64,000 nucleotides of DNA from Flavobacterium cutihirudinis (GTDB taxonomy: Bacteria > Bacteroidota > Bacteroidia > Flavobacteriales > Flavobacteriaceae): NCBI RefSeq assembly GCF_003385895.1, contig NZ_QRDQ01000010.1:186001-250000 (forward strand), given 5' to 3'. Position numbers and translations under genes: made by a program. Under the pieces are notes generated by a model. It searched no databases and had not been told where the DNA came from. It was given only the letters and a program-made list of their open reading frames with translations. Position 1 is the stretch's first letter. Each line of letters begins with the position of its first letter. This document shows, piece by piece, positions 41,552-51,027 of this stretch.

Positions 41552-42832
41552 TTACTTTTCAATAATCATTGTAACGCCTTGTCCGCCGGCAGCGCAAATG
41601 GATATAAAACCTTTTCCTGAACCTTTTTCATTTAAAAGTTTAGCCATGACACCAATAATTCGGCCACCAGTCGCAGCAAATGGATGAGCTGCCGCAAGAC
41701 TGCTTCCTTTTACGTTTAACTTTTCTCGGTCTATGGCGCCAAGGGTTTTCTTTAATCCAATTTCTTTGCTGAGTTCCGGGCTTTCCCAAATTTTTAAAGT
41801 AGCCAGAGTCTGAGCTGCAAAGGCTTCGTGAATTTCATAATAATCAAAATCCTGAAGATTTAATCCTGCTTTTTCCAACATTCTCGAAGCAGCAAACAGA
41901 GGAGCCAATAATAAATTCTGCTGTTTTTTGACATATTCAATTGCCGCAATTTCAGCAAAAGTGATATAAGCTAAAATTGGAAGACCTTGTTCTTTTGCCC
42001 ATTCTTCGCTGGCTAAAAGTATACAGGAAGCGCCATCTGTCAGCGGAGTAGAATTTCCTGCTGTCAACGTTCCGTTTACTTTATCAAATGCGGGTTTTAG
42101 CTTGGCTAATTTTTCAATGGTACTGTCTTTTCTTAAATTATTATCTTTTTCAAGTCCGTTGAAAGGGGTAATCATATCATCAAAAAAACCTTCGTCATAG
42201 GCTTTTGCCATATTCAAATGACTTCGCAATGCAAACTGATCCTGATCTTCGCGGGATATTTTATAATACTTTGCCGTAATTTCAGTGTGTCCGCCCATCG
42301 AAAGTCCGGTTTGAGATTCTTCATTTCGAGGAACCAAAGGTGATAAATCTTTTGGACGAATTTTCAGGAATGTTTTTATTTTGCCTCCTAATGATTTTGC
42401 TTGTCGAGCTTCCAATAAAAGCTTTCTAAGATTTTCGCTAACTGCCATCGGAATATCACTGATGGAATCTACTCCGCCGGCTATTCCAGAATCAATTTGC
42501 CCTAGTGCAATTTTATTGGCAATATAAACGGCACTTTCAATTCCGGTGTCGCAAGCCTGTTGCAAATCACAGGCTGGAGTTGCTGGATCGAGATTGGTTT
42601 TCATTACACATTCTCTCATTAAATTACTGTCATAAGTATGTTTGATTACAGCACCGCCAGCGACTTCGCCCAATAATTTTCCATTTAAATGGTATTTATC
42701 TATAAGTCCGTCTAAGGCTGCAATCATCATTTGCTGATTTCCTACATTGGAATAGGCCGTATTTGCTCTTGCGAAAGGAATTCGATTATAGCCAACAATT
42801 GCAACTTTACGGATAGAAGTATTTTGATTCAT
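41552..42832 (-). CDS. Thiolase (acetyl-CoA C-acyltransferase, FadI/FadA-like)
   Basis: This 426-residue thiolase has the active-site Cys in QQACDTG (about residue 89), the HEAFAAQ motif near residue 332 and CAAGGQG at the end. It condenses or cleaves 3-ketoacyl-CoA. The start was placed at the ATG at 42832, since the longer frame has nine extra residues and begins further into upstream non-coding DNA. No other beta-oxidation gene is next to it; it may be a stand-alone unit. Confidence 0.88.
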   Translation of the reverse strand: MNQNTSIRKVAIVGYNRIPFARANTAYSNVGNQQMMIAALDGLIDKYHLNGKLLGEVAGGAVIKHTYDSNLMRECVMKTNLDPATPACDLQQACDTGIESAVYIANKIALGQIDSGIAGGVDSISDIPMAVSENLRKLLLEARQAKSLGGKIKTFLKIRPKDLSPLVPRNEESQTGLSMGGHTEITAKYYKISREDQDQFALRSHLNMAKAYDEGFFDDMITPFNGLEKDNNLRKDSTIEKLAKLKPAFDKVNGTLTAGNSTPLTDGASCILLASEEWAKEQGLPILAYITFAEIAAIEYVKKQQNLLLAPLFAASRMLEKAGLNLQDFDYYEIHEAFAAQTLATLKIWESPELSKEIGLKKTLGAIDREKLNVKGSSLAAAHPFAATGGRIIGVMAKLLNEKGSGKGFISICAAGGQGVTMIIEK

Positions 42833-43013
42833 ATTTTTTTGTTTCTGGTAGTTTTTCAACTTTAAAGATAAGTAGAGTTTATTGTTTTTTTATAAAAAAG
42901 AGAAGAAAGAAAGTTAAATCTTATAAGATGTATGAGATTAATATCTTCATTGTCTTGGTAATAGTCTGATTTAGGGTGTCTTTTTTATTTTTATTTAGAA
43001 TCGTTAAAAATAA

Positions 43014-43045
43014 TTTGGATTAAAAGATATTAGGAATTACTTTTG
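43014..43045 (+). promoter_or_regulatory. Promoter of the second TonB receptor gene
   Basis: TTTG at 43014-43017 and TACTTTTG at 43038-43045 fit the Bacteroidota -33 (TTTG) and -7 (TAnnTTTG) boxes with a 20-bp spacer. It lies 28 bp before the receptor start codon, giving a leader of about 20 bases. Confidence 0.55.
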
Positions 43046-43072
43046 CCAAATAAAACTTAAAATAATCTTAAA

Positions 43073-45472
43073 ATGAAATTAAAACTCATTAAAAGAATTT
43101 CCTTTCTAATGTTGTTGTTGACTTCGCTAAACATGGTAAGTCAGAATAATGGGAAAGTAACCGGAAAAATATCTTTGAGCGGAAATGTACCTGCAGAAGG
43201 TATTTCGGTTGCTCTTAAAGGCACAAAATACAGTGCTGTAACAAATGAAAATGGACAGTACGAAATCAGGAATGTTAAACCTGGTTCTTATACTATCAGT
43301 ATTCATTCAGTAGGTATTCACTCAACTGAAGATGCCATTGCCGTAACTGCGGGAAAAACTACAACTAAAAATTTCGCACTTTCTGAAAGTCAGGAAGATC
43401 TTGATGAAGTTGTTATTACAAAAAATAAATACAAACAAGACAAGCCATCATTGTCATTACGTTTGCAGACTCCAGTTTTAGAGATTCCTCAAAATATTCA
43501 GATTGTAAGTGGTCAAACTTTAAAAGATCAGCAAATTACAAGTATGAGCGACGGAGTAATTCGTAACGTGAGTGGTGCTGTTCGTTTGGAACACTGGGGA
43601 GATTTATATACCAATATTACAATGCGTGGTTCTCAAATACAGGCTTTTAGAAATGGATTTAATGTGGTTTCTTCTTTCTGGGGACCATTAACAGAGGATA
43701 TGAGTTTTGTAGATCACATTGAATTTGTAAAAGGACCGGCAGGTTTCATGCTTTCGAGCGGTGATCCAAGCGGGCTTTATAATGTGGTAACTAAAAAGCC
43801 AACTGGAATTACAAAAGGTGAAGTTTCGGTACTTGGTGGAAGTTATGATTTCTATAGAGTAAGTCTTGATCTTGATGGGAAATTAGATAAAAAAGGAAAA
43901 TTACTTTATAGATTTAACGGAGCTGCACAGAAAAAAGGATCTCACCGTCCGTTTGAGCATAACGACCGTTATGTAATCGCTCCGGTAATTTCATACCAAA
44001 TTGACGATAAAACAAAAATTACTGCCGAATACAATTTTCAGTATGCAAATTTGACTGAAGTTGGTTCTTATTATGTTTTTGGTCCTACGTCTGATGGTTA
44101 TGCAACTTTGCCTGTTGATTTTACGATGACACAACCGGGAATTCCAGATACCAATATTCAGGATCATAGCGGATATTTACAGTTTGAACACAAGTTTGAT
44201 GACAATTGGAAACTTACAGCTCAGACTTCTTATTTTAAATATATCCAACAAGGTTACAGTTCTTGGCCAAGTTTAGTAGGACCTGATATTAATAACGTAC
44301 TTCAAAAAGGTGAAATTATCAGAAATGTTGGAATTTGGGATGCAGAAAGCAATATGTATTTGGGACAAATATTTGTAAACGGTAAATTCAATACAGGATC
44401 TGTTAGTCATAAAATATTAAGCGGAGTAGATTTAGGAAGTAAAGATTATATGGCCGATTGGGGACAATCTCATGATCTTGATACAGCTGCTAATCCATTC
44501 AATGTTTATAATCCAAATTACGGAATACCATCAAATGGTTTACCTGCTTTTGACCACGATACACCATTAAGCCAAAGAGCAGGTGGACTTTACGGCTCAG
44601 AATATGCGGCTGGTTATTTTCAGGATGAACTTGGTTTTTTCCAAAACAGATTAAGAGTAACTCTTGCTGCAAGATATACATGGATCAGCCAGACTAGCAG
44701 TTATGAACCAACAAAATCAGACAGCCATATTACACCACGTTTTGGAGTAAGTTATTCAATAACAGATAGTTTTGCAGTATATGGTTTGTATGATCAGGCT
44801 TTTTTACCACAAATTGGCAATGTTGCACCAGGACAGGAAATTAAACCTTTGACTGGAAATAATATTGAGTTTGGTCTTAAAAAAGACTGGTTTGACGGTT
44901 CTTGGAATACATCTTTATCAGTGTACAATATTTTAAAGAAAAACGAGCTGACTACAGATCCTAACAGTCCTGATCCAAACAAGCCAGTAAGTGTTGTTTT
45001 AGGGGAAAAAAGAGCTCAGGGAGTTGAATTTGATGTGAGAGGAAAAATCATTGACGGTTTAAATCTTATTGCAAATTACGCCTTTACTGAGTCAATAGTA
45101 TCAAAATCTAATGTTACAGGAATTGATAAAGGGGATATAGTTCCCGGATATGCTAAACATACAGCAAACGCATGGTTAAATTATACACTTCAAAGTGGTA
45201 AATTAAAAGGATTTGGAGCTTCTATTGGTGGTACTTTCCTTGACGGACGTCAAACGGATACATGGAGCGAGGGAAAACAAAAACTGCCAAGCTACTTTAA
45301 ACTTGACGGAGGTTTATCTTATGAAACTGGTAAAGTGAAAGTTACTGCTAACGTATTTAATATTTTGAATAAATACCTTTATAGCGGTTCTTACTACCAA
45401 TGGTTAGATGCTTATTACTGGCAAACTGAAGCGCCAACTAATGTTAGAGTTGGTGTAACTTATAAATTTTAA
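43073..45472 (+). CDS. TonB-dependent siderophore-type receptor with carboxypeptidase-like N-terminal domain
   Basis: This 799-residue protein has a signal peptide (about 1-24), then a carboxypeptidase-regulatory-like beta domain (about 27-110: KVTGKISLSGNVPAEGISVA, NENGQYEIRNVKPGSYT). A plug domain (about 115-245) contains ILVSGQ-type segments and the DPSGLYNVVTKKP signature. The barrel ends ADVRVGVTYKF-like aromatic strand. It is predicted to import an iron-siderophore complex. It stands alone with a promoter and terminator. Confidence 0.9.
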   Translation: MKLKLIKRISFLMLLLTSLNMVSQNNGKVTGKISLSGNVPAEGISVALKGTKYSAVTNENGQYEIRNVKPGSYTISIHSVGIHSTEDAIAVTAGKTTTKNFALSESQEDLDEVVITKNKYKQDKPSLSLRLQTPVLEIPQNIQIVSGQTLKDQQITSMSDGVIRNVSGAVRLEHWGDLYTNITMRGSQIQAFRNGFNVVSSFWGPLTEDMSFVDHIEFVKGPAGFMLSSGDPSGLYNVVTKKPTGITKGEVSVLGGSYDFYRVSLDLDGKLDKKGKLLYRFNGAAQKKGSHRPFEHNDRYVIAPVISYQIDDKTKITAEYNFQYANLTEVGSYYVFGPTSDGYATLPVDFTMTQPGIPDTNIQDHSGYLQFEHKFDDNWKLTAQTSYFKYIQQGYSSWPSLVGPDINNVLQKGEIIRNVGIWDAESNMYLGQIFVNGKFNTGSVSHKILSGVDLGSKDYMADWGQSHDLDTAANPFNVYNPNYGIPSNGLPAFDHDTPLSQRAGGLYGSEYAAGYFQDELGFFQNRLRVTLAARYTWISQTSSYEPTKSDSHITPRFGVSYSITDSFAVYGLYDQAFLPQIGNVAPGQEIKPLTGNNIEFGLKKDWFDGSWNTSLSVYNILKKNELTTDPNSPDPNKPVSVVLGEKRAQGVEFDVRGKIIDGLNLIANYAFTESIVSKSNVTGIDKGDIVPGYAKHTANAWLNYTLQSGKLKGFGASIGGTFLDGRQTDTWSEGKQKLPSYFKLDGGLSYETGKVKVTANVFNILNKYLYSGSYYQWLDAYYWQTEAPTNVRVGVTYKF

Positions 45473-45509
45473 TTATACGCCTTTTTAAGAAGAATTGTTA
45501 TAAATGAGA

Positions 45510-45545
45510 AAGCATCCGTTAATTTTTAGCGGATGCTTTTTTTTT
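45510..45545 (+). terminator. Intrinsic terminator of the second TonB receptor
   Basis: AAGCATCCGTTAA (45510-45522) pairs with TTAGCGGATGCTT (45526-45538) with one G-U pair and a T loop, followed by a long T-run. Confidence 0.85.
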
Positions 45546-45547
45546 TT

Positions 45548-45590
45548 GCGATTCTAAGATACTAAGCTTCTGAGCTTCTAAGTCTTTGTT
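45548..45590. repeat. Iterated-word spacer (TTCTAAG family)
   Basis: The words 'ttctaagatactaagcttct', 'gagcttctaag' repeat with small variations over about 40 bases just after the receptor terminator. It is short, with no strong stem. It follows the plan of the other iterated-word spacers. Confidence 0.55.
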
Positions 45591-45603
45591 TTCAATTTAA
45601 AAA

Positions 45604-46626
45604 CTATCCTTTTTTGATTAAAGGAATCAATTTTGTTCCGATTAACTCTATTGCGTTCATTAATTGCTGATGTGTTAAACCTGCATTATCCATTTGAAAA
45701 GTAAAACGGTCAACGCCTCCAAGTGCTTCGCTGTGTCTTAAGATTTTCTCGGCAGCACGTTCGGGACTTCCAACAATTAAAACGCCTAAATCATCTATAA
45801 GGCCGTCAAATTTTCCTTTGGTTACTGGAGGCCAGCCGCGTTCGTATCCTAATTTTGTCCATAACTCAGCATAACCTGGGTAATAATCTTCGATTGCTTT
45901 TTCAGTTGTAGTCCCTATATAACCTGGTGAATGTAATCCTACTTTCAATTCTTCTGGTTTGAAACCTGCCGATTTTCCGGCTTCACGGTATAAATCAATC
46001 AAAGGGCGAAAACGATGTGTTTGCCCGCCAATTATCGCTACCATCAAAGGCAATCCTAAACTTCCTGCTCTAATAAAAGATTCCGGAGTTCCTCCAACGC
46101 CAAGCCAAACGGGTAATTTTTCCTGCAATGCTCTTGGATAAACTGGAAGATTGTTTAATGCCGGACGAAATTTCCCTGACCAGGTTACGAATTCATTATC
46201 GCGAATCTGAAGCAGTAAGTTTAATTTCTCTTTAAAAAGCGCATCATAATCATTTAAATCATAACCGAAAAGCGGATATGCTTCAATTGAAGATCCACGG
46301 CCTACAACAATTTCTGCTCTTCCTTTCGAAATTAAATCCAATGTGGCAAAACTTTGATAAACTCTCACAGGATCCGCAGCGCTTAAAACGGAAACGGCAC
46401 TCGATAAACGGATGTTTTTTGTTCGTGCCGCTGCAGCGCTTAATATTACAGCTGTAGCTGAATCTAAAAATTCTTTTTTGTGATGTTCTCCAATTCCAAA
46501 AACATCCAAACCAACCTGATCTGCGAACTCAATTCTTTGAAGTAGTTGTTCCATTGCATCAACACTGCTTAAAGTATTGTTGTCGCCGTACATTGCCGAA
46601 GCAAAACTGTCTATACCTATTTCCAT
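45604..46626 (-). CDS. Luciferase-like (LLM class) flavin-dependent oxidoreductase
   Basis: This 340-residue protein fits the bacterial luciferase family: MEIGIDSFASAMYGD start, HHKKEFLDSATAVILSAAA, then SVLSAADPVRVYQSFATLDLIS, GRAEIVVGRGS and WSGKFRPALNNLP later. GGTPESFIRAG matches the family GG motif. It is an FMNH2-dependent enzyme of unknown substrate. It stands alone on the minus strand. Confidence 0.85.
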   Translation of the reverse strand: MEIGIDSFASAMYGDNNTLSSVDAMEQLLQRIEFADQVGLDVFGIGEHHKKEFLDSATAVILSAAAARTKNIRLSSAVSVLSAADPVRVYQSFATLDLISKGRAEIVVGRGSSIEAYPLFGYDLNDYDALFKEKLNLLLQIRDNEFVTWSGKFRPALNNLPVYPRALQEKLPVWLGVGGTPESFIRAGSLGLPLMVAIIGGQTHRFRPLIDLYREAGKSAGFKPEELKVGLHSPGYIGTTTEKAIEDYYPGYAELWTKLGYERGWPPVTKGKFDGLIDDLGVLIVGSPERAAEKILRHSEALGGVDRFTFQMDNAGLTHQQLMNAIELIGTKLIPLIKKG

Positions 46627-46636
46627 TTTTTTTAGT

Positions 46637-46727
46637 TTTTGCCACGAAGGCGCAAAGTCACAAAGTTTTTTTTATTTTAAGCTTTTTTGAAAAGCCTACA
46701 GCCTACAGCTTAAAGCTTATAGCATTT
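46637..46727. repeat. Iterated-word spacer (AGCCTACAGCC family) with GCCACGAAGGCGCAAAG phrase
   Basis: It has GCCACGAAGGCGCAAAGTCA near 46639, a phrase related to that at 38466. Then AAGCTTTTTTGAAAAGCC is followed by 'tacagcctacagcttaaagc'. Word repetition is clear, and AAGCTT/AAGCTT half-sites can pair. It sits between the oxidoreductase and DUF1634 genes, both on the minus strand. Confidence 0.65.
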
Positions 46728-46728
46728 A

Positions 46729-47136
46729 TTAATGCGAGAATCCAAACGAAATACTGGTTATTATAATTAGAATAACAATCAGCGTGATCGTAACATATAA
46801 ATAATCTTTTTCTAGAAGGAAAGAAAAAAGCGAAAGCAAAACCCTGAATACCGGAGTTAGAAATAATAATATGATTCCGAAGAAAATTAAGTATTCTCCG
46901 CTCCCTTGAATTACGCCTTTGTAAACTGTTCCAATTACTTCAAAAATATTTAAATCATTTTCCTTAAAAACAGAATAATCTTCGATGTCGTTTCCGTGGT
47001 GCATTAAATAAACGATTCCGCCAATAAAAGCTACTGAAAGTGAAATCCAGACGCCGTATCGCAATAAATTTCCAACAATGGTCTGAAAATCTTTTTCTCC
47101 AAATTTTTCGTGCTGCATAACTTTAGATTTTTCCAT
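46729..47136 (-). CDS. DUF1634 membrane protein
   Basis: This 135-residue protein has three predicted membrane helices (about 28-48, 74-98, 104-130). It is a DUF1634 member, a family commonly encoded beside TauE/SafE transporters, as here. Its start overlaps the TauE gene's stop by 14 bp, so the two are translationally coupled. An alternative ATG at 47118 would shorten it by six residues. Probable accessory subunit of the transporter. Confidence 0.8.
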   Translation of the reverse strand: MEKSKVMQHEKFGEKDFQTIVGNLLRYGVWISLSVAFIGGIVYLMHHGNDIEDYSVFKENDLNIFEVIGTVYKGVIQGSGEYLIFFGIILLFLTPVFRVLLSLFSFLLEKDYLYVTITLIVILIIITSISFGFSH

Positions 47137-47959
47137 TAATTCCGTTATAAATCATATTAATGGCAAGCACAAAAATGAGGCAGGCAAAAAATATTCTTAA
47201 TTTCTTTGGATTTGTTCGTACTAAAACTTTGGCCCCAGCCATAGCTCCAAATAATACACCAATTACAACCGGCATACAGATTCCGGGCTCGATATATCCT
47301 TTTTGAATATAAATTACAGAACTTGCCATCGCGGTTACACCCATCATAAAATTACTGGTTGTGGTTGAAACTTTAAACGGAATTCGCATAATATTATCCA
47401 TAGCAATTACTTTAAATGCTCCGGAACCAATGCCGAGTAAACCTGACATCATTCCGGCAATTCCCATCATACTGAAACCGCCAATGACATTTTTGGTTCC
47501 ATAGCTTACAACCTGTCCATCGTGCGTTGGGTAAGTTCCTTGTAATCTTAGTTTCTTCGCTAGCGGACTCGATTCTAAAACGATATGTTCTTCTTTTTTA
47601 CGAAGTGAATTTATAGCCGAAAAAATCAATGTGAGTCCAAATAAAACGGCGATGAATGAAGTAGGAGCTATAGTAGAAAGTAAAGCACCGCAAACGGCTC
47701 CAATTGTAGTTGCAATTTCAAGAAAAATGCCGAGGCGCATATTGGTAATTCCTTCTTTTACGTAAGCGGCCGCAGAGCCAGAAGAAGTTGCAATTACAGA
47801 AACTAATGCCGCGCCAATTGCATAATGAATATCAACACCAAGTATAATAGTTAAAAGCGGGATAATTATGATACCACCGCCCAATCCTGATAGTGAACCA
47901 ATAAAACCGGCCAAAAAAGCACCAAGAATCATGATCAGGGTAAATGTAAGTACTGTCAT
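47123..47959 (-). CDS. TauE/SafE (TSUP) family membrane transporter
   Basis: This 278-residue protein has about eight membrane helices and the family pattern: ALGAFLAGFIGSLSGLGGGIIIIPLL near the start and a second glycine-rich half (GIAGMMSGLLGIGSGAFKV). The two halves are similar, as in all TSUP proteins. The family moves sulfur-containing or organic anions (sulfite, sulfoacetate, and others); substrate unknown here. Paired with DUF1634 downstream. Confidence 0.85.
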   Translation of the reverse strand: MTVLTFTLIMILGAFLAGFIGSLSGLGGGIIIIPLLTIILGVDIHYAIGAALVSVIATSSGSAAAYVKEGITNMRLGIFLEIATTIGAVCGALLSTIAPTSFIAVLFGLTLIFSAINSLRKKEEHIVLESSPLAKKLRLQGTYPTHDGQVVSYGTKNVIGGFSMMGIAGMMSGLLGIGSGAFKVIAMDNIMRIPFKVSTTTSNFMMGVTAMASSVIYIQKGYIEPGICMPVVIGVLFGAMAGAKVLVRTNPKKLRIFFACLIFVLAINMIYNGINGKI

Positions 47960-48134
47960 TAAGAATGAATTTTGTTTCCTGCTAATTTACGAATACAATT
48001 TCGCTGACGAAAAGATTACGACCTTAATTAAACCTTAAAAATGCGAAAACGTTTTTGTAGCAAGAGTGTTTTGAAGCTACAATATAATTTGTACCATTAA
48101 ACTTTTATTAACAACAAGAAAAATACTTATGATT

Positions 48135-48142
48135 TATATTTG
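48135..48142 (+). promoter_or_regulatory. Candidate -7 box for the two thioredoxin-fold genes
   Basis: TATATTTG fits the TAnnTTTG consensus exactly and lies 34 bp before the start codon. The -33 partner is not clear. Confidence 0.4.
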
Positions 48143-48175
48143 TAAGGATGAAAAACAATTTAAATCATTTAATGG

Positions 48176-48658
48176 ATGAAGAAAATTCAGACTTTACTAG
48201 TTTATTCTTTTTTATTATTTGCTTTTGCATCAACGGCCTATAGTCAAAACGTAAAATTACTGACTGTCGATCAGCTTTACGAGAGAGTAAATAAAGGAAA
48301 AGACAGTACTTATGTGGTTAATTTTTGGGCAACCTGGTGCGGACCTTGTGTTAAAGAACTTCCTCATTTTGAAAAACTTCAAAGTGAATATAAAACAGAA
48401 AAACTGGCAGTATTATTAGTAAGTGTCGATTTTAAATCCAAACTGAATTCGGCCGTAATTCCATTCGTTAAGCGAAAAAAAATGAAAAATGAAGTATTTC
48501 TGCTAAACGAAAGTAGTCCACAGGAATACATCGATCGCATTGATCCATCTTGGTCGGGAAGTATTCCGGCAACGATTTTTATTAAAGGAGACAAACGTAA
48601 ATTTATTGAAACAGAACTTACATACGATCAACTATTAACGGAATATAAAAAGCTATAA
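48176..48658 (+). CDS. TlpA family thiol-disulfide reductase
   Basis: This 160-residue protein has a signal peptide (about 1-23) and the thioredoxin motif WCGPC at 54-58 (NFWATWCGPCVKELP). The cis-proline is in GSIPATIFIKG. It is a periplasmic reductase that DsbD could recharge. The next gene, another thioredoxin-fold protein, starts 3 bp after its stop, so they form a pair. Confidence 0.9.
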   Translation: MKKIQTLLVYSFLLFAFASTAYSQNVKLLTVDQLYERVNKGKDSTYVVNFWATWCGPCVKELPHFEKLQSEYKTEKLAVLLVSVDFKSKLNSAVIPFVKRKKMKNEVFLLNESSPQEYIDRIDPSWSGSIPATIFIKGDKRKFIETELTYDQLLTEYKKL

Positions 48659-48661
48659 ATT

Positions 48662-49273
48662 ATGAAAAATATAATCACTTTATTAGTATTAGTATTTACG
48701 GCATGGCTGTCGCAAGCACAGACAGCGACTTTGAAAGAAGGTGATATTGCGCCGGACTTCAAACTTAAAAATGTTGACAATAAAGAAGTTTCTTTTGCAA
48801 GTTATCCCAACGCAAAAGGTTTTATAGTAGTTTTTACCTGTAATAAATGCCCTTATGCAGTGGCGTACGAACAGAGAATTATCGATTTAGATAAAAAGTT
48901 CAGACCTCAGGGATATCCGGTAATTGCTATTAATCCAAATGATCCTGAAGCTTCAAAAGCAGATTCGTTCAATAAAATGCAGGATTTGGCTGTAGCCAAA
49001 AAATACCCTTTTCCATATTTATTTGATGCTGGACAAGTGGTTACAGATCAATATGGAGCGAAACATACACCACATATTTTTATTGTTTCAAAATCCAACA
49101 AAGGAAATATCGTAGAATATGTTGGCGCAATTGATAATGATCCGGAAGGAACAAAAGCTGAAAAAACAAAATATGCGGAAGATGCTATTGTAGCGCTTCA
49201 AAACAACAAAAAACCGGCAATAACCCAAACAAAAGAAATTGGCTGCACGGTAAAAAGAAAAGCGAAAGCTTAA
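48662..49273 (+). CDS. Secreted thioredoxin-fold (AhpC/redoxin-like) protein
   Basis: This 203-residue protein has a signal peptide (about 1-20) and a redoxin domain: GDIAPDFKLKNVDNKEVSFA at the start and CNKCPYA with Cys60 and Cys63 in a CxxC. The later HTPHIFIVSKSNKG loop has the cis-proline. Such proteins are related to peroxiredoxins but lack the usual PxxxTxxC; the exact reaction is unknown. It is the second gene of a two-gene unit closed by a bidirectional terminator. Confidence 0.85.
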   Translation: MKNIITLLVLVFTAWLSQAQTATLKEGDIAPDFKLKNVDNKEVSFASYPNAKGFIVVFTCNKCPYAVAYEQRIIDLDKKFRPQGYPVIAINPNDPEASKADSFNKMQDLAVAKKYPFPYLFDAGQVVTDQYGAKHTPHIFIVSKSNKGNIVEYVGAIDNDPEGTKAEKTKYAEDAIVALQNNKKPAITQTKEIGCTVKRKAKA

Positions 49274-49296
49274 TACCTGAATTTAATTTGTTAAAA

Positions 49297-49325
49297 AACG
49301 CCTCACGTAAATGAGGCGTTTTTTT
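49297..49325. terminator. Bidirectional terminator between the redoxin and AAA genes
   Basis: AACGCCTCA (49297-49305) pairs with TGAGGCGTT (49312-49320) with a 6-base loop, an A-run on the left and a T-run on the right. The same 9-bp stem is used at 61118-61141. Confidence 0.85.
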
Positions 49326-50058
49326 ATATACTTGTTTCGATAAGTTGTTGTTGTTCTTTGAATTCCAATTCCGAAATGATTTGCCTTTTCATCGTGGTAT
49401 GAACATAATCTTTTGCTTCGGCATATGAAATATTGTATTTATATGGAATATCTTGTAAATGATCCGGAAAGTCAGAAAGTATTTTTTGATAGTAACCTTC
49501 AAGCTGTTTTGCATCAGGCATTTCAAATTTTAAGCGAATTTGAAATCTTCTTAATAAAGCGGTGTCGATACTATTGTAATAATTTGTAGCGCAAATCAAT
49601 AAACTATCAGCAGGAAAATAATCAATCAGCTGGATGATCGTATTTACCAGACGCTTCATTTCTGCAACATCTTTGTCTTCGCTGTCACGGCTTTTTCCAA
49701 TCTGATCAAATTCATCCAAAAAAAGAACTGCGTTTTCGAGAATTGCCTTATCAAATATTGCTTTTACATTTTTTGAAGTTTCACCAATTTTAGCATTAAT
49801 TAAGGTGCTAAGATTAACAATAACAATTTTTTTATTTAAAGCTGTTGCAATGGCTTTTGCTGTACTTGTTTTTCCGCAACCAGAATGACCATGAAGCAGT
49901 ATTTTGTTATCGACTTTGAGGTTGTATTTTTTTAGTTCTTCAAAGTATTTGTGTTCCTTTATTATCTGAGTAAGAGCTGCTTTATTCTCTTCGCTGAAAA
50001 GCAAATCATTCAGCATTATTTTTTCAGTATCAGCTACAACAAGTTCGTACAGATTCAT
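49324..50058 (-). CDS. AAA family ATPase
   Basis: This 244-residue protein has one AAA module: Walker A GHSGCGKT (57-64), Walker B VLFLDEFDQI, sensor ATNYYNS and the arginine pair LLRRF. The C-terminal small helical domain is short. The family resembles stand-alone FtsH/SpoVK-like AAA proteins. The start was taken at the ATG at 50058, since the longer frame begins with TTG. It follows the YggS gene by 30 bp and may be co-transcribed; partner unknown. Confidence 0.85.
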   Translation of the reverse strand: MNLYELVVADTEKIMLNDLLFSEENKAALTQIIKEHKYFEELKKYNLKVDNKILLHGHSGCGKTSTAKAIATALNKKIVIVNLSTLINAKIGETSKNVKAIFDKAILENAVLFLDEFDQIGKSRDSEDKDVAEMKRLVNTIIQLIDYFPADSLLICATNYYNSIDTALLRRFQIRLKFEMPDAKQLEGYYQKILSDFPDHLQDIPYKYNISYAEAKDYVHTTMKRQIISELEFKEQQQLIETSI

Positions 50059-50088
50059 GATCAATTTTATTTTGTGCAAAATTAGGTT

Positions 50089-50820
50089 TTATTCTGTAAT
50101 ATTCTCATTCCAGATTTCTTTTCCCAAAAAACGGTTTCCAAAAATAGAAGTTCCAATTCGTACCAAATTTGAACCTTCGGCAATAGCCAGTTCCAAATCT
50201 TGTGACATTCCCATAGAAAGCTTTAAATCAGTACAGTTTGCAAGATTGGTATCTAGTATTTCATCGCGGATTTGGCGAAGTAATTGCAACGAAGGTCTCA
50301 TTTTTTCTTTATCAACATCCAATAATCCAATCGTCATAAGTCCCTTTAAATTTAAAGTTTCAAACTGTTTGATTTCTTTAATAAAAGTCAGCACTTGAGA
50401 AGGTGGCAAACCAAATTTACTTTCTTCAAAAGAAGTATTTACCTGAACAAAAACATCGAGACTTCTTCCTTTTTTTTGCAATTGTTTGTCCAGTTCTTCT
50501 GCTAAACTAAGACGGTCCAAAGATTGAATACAAGTAACATATTTCAATACATCTTTAACTTTATTCGTTTGAAGATGCCCGATAAAATGCCTTTCAGTAT
50601 TGAGATTTTTCAAAACCGAATCTTTATCGCGAAGTTCCTGCATTTTGTTCTCACCAATTAATTTCTCGCCGGTTTCAATTGCTATACGAATATTTTCGGC
50701 GGAGACAGTTTTGGTCGCCAGCAATAATTGAACCTCTGAAGGATTTCTTCCAGTTTTTTTGCAGGCTTCCTCAATGCGATTGTGTACTTGTTTTAAATTA
50801 AAAATTATTTGCTCTTTCAT
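50089..50820 (-). CDS. yggS: YggS/PLPBP family pyridoxal-phosphate homeostasis protein
   Basis: This 243-residue protein fits the YggS family: QLLLATKTVSAENI holds the PLP lysine (Lys35 or near), then GENKMQE, HFIGHLQTNKVKDVL, and VNTSFEESKFGL. The tail has the GMSQDLELAIAEGSNLVRIGTSIFG motif. It binds PLP and tunes B6 and amino-acid pools. Length matches the family. The AAA gene follows on the same strand. Confidence 0.92.
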   Translation of the reverse strand: MKEQIIFNLKQVHNRIEEACKKTGRNPSEVQLLLATKTVSAENIRIAIETGEKLIGENKMQELRDKDSVLKNLNTERHFIGHLQTNKVKDVLKYVTCIQSLDRLSLAEELDKQLQKKGRSLDVFVQVNTSFEESKFGLPPSQVLTFIKEIKQFETLNLKGLMTIGLLDVDKEKMRPSLQLLRQIRDEILDTNLANCTDLKLSMGMSQDLELAIAEGSNLVRIGTSIFGNRFLGKEIWNENITE

Positions 50821-51027
50821 ACTACAAAGTTAGTACGATCAAGATGGAGTCGTAAGATCCAGTTTTGAGTAATTCGATTGGTCCAGATTAGCATCAAAAG
50901 CAGACCAGATTATTGTTATAAATGAAAAAACTGGATTACTTGAAAAAGATATAAGCTTGGTAATTTTGATCCGACAATTAAGTCAGGGACTTTATTAAAA
51001 TAAAATTACTTTAAAAAAGAATATAAA

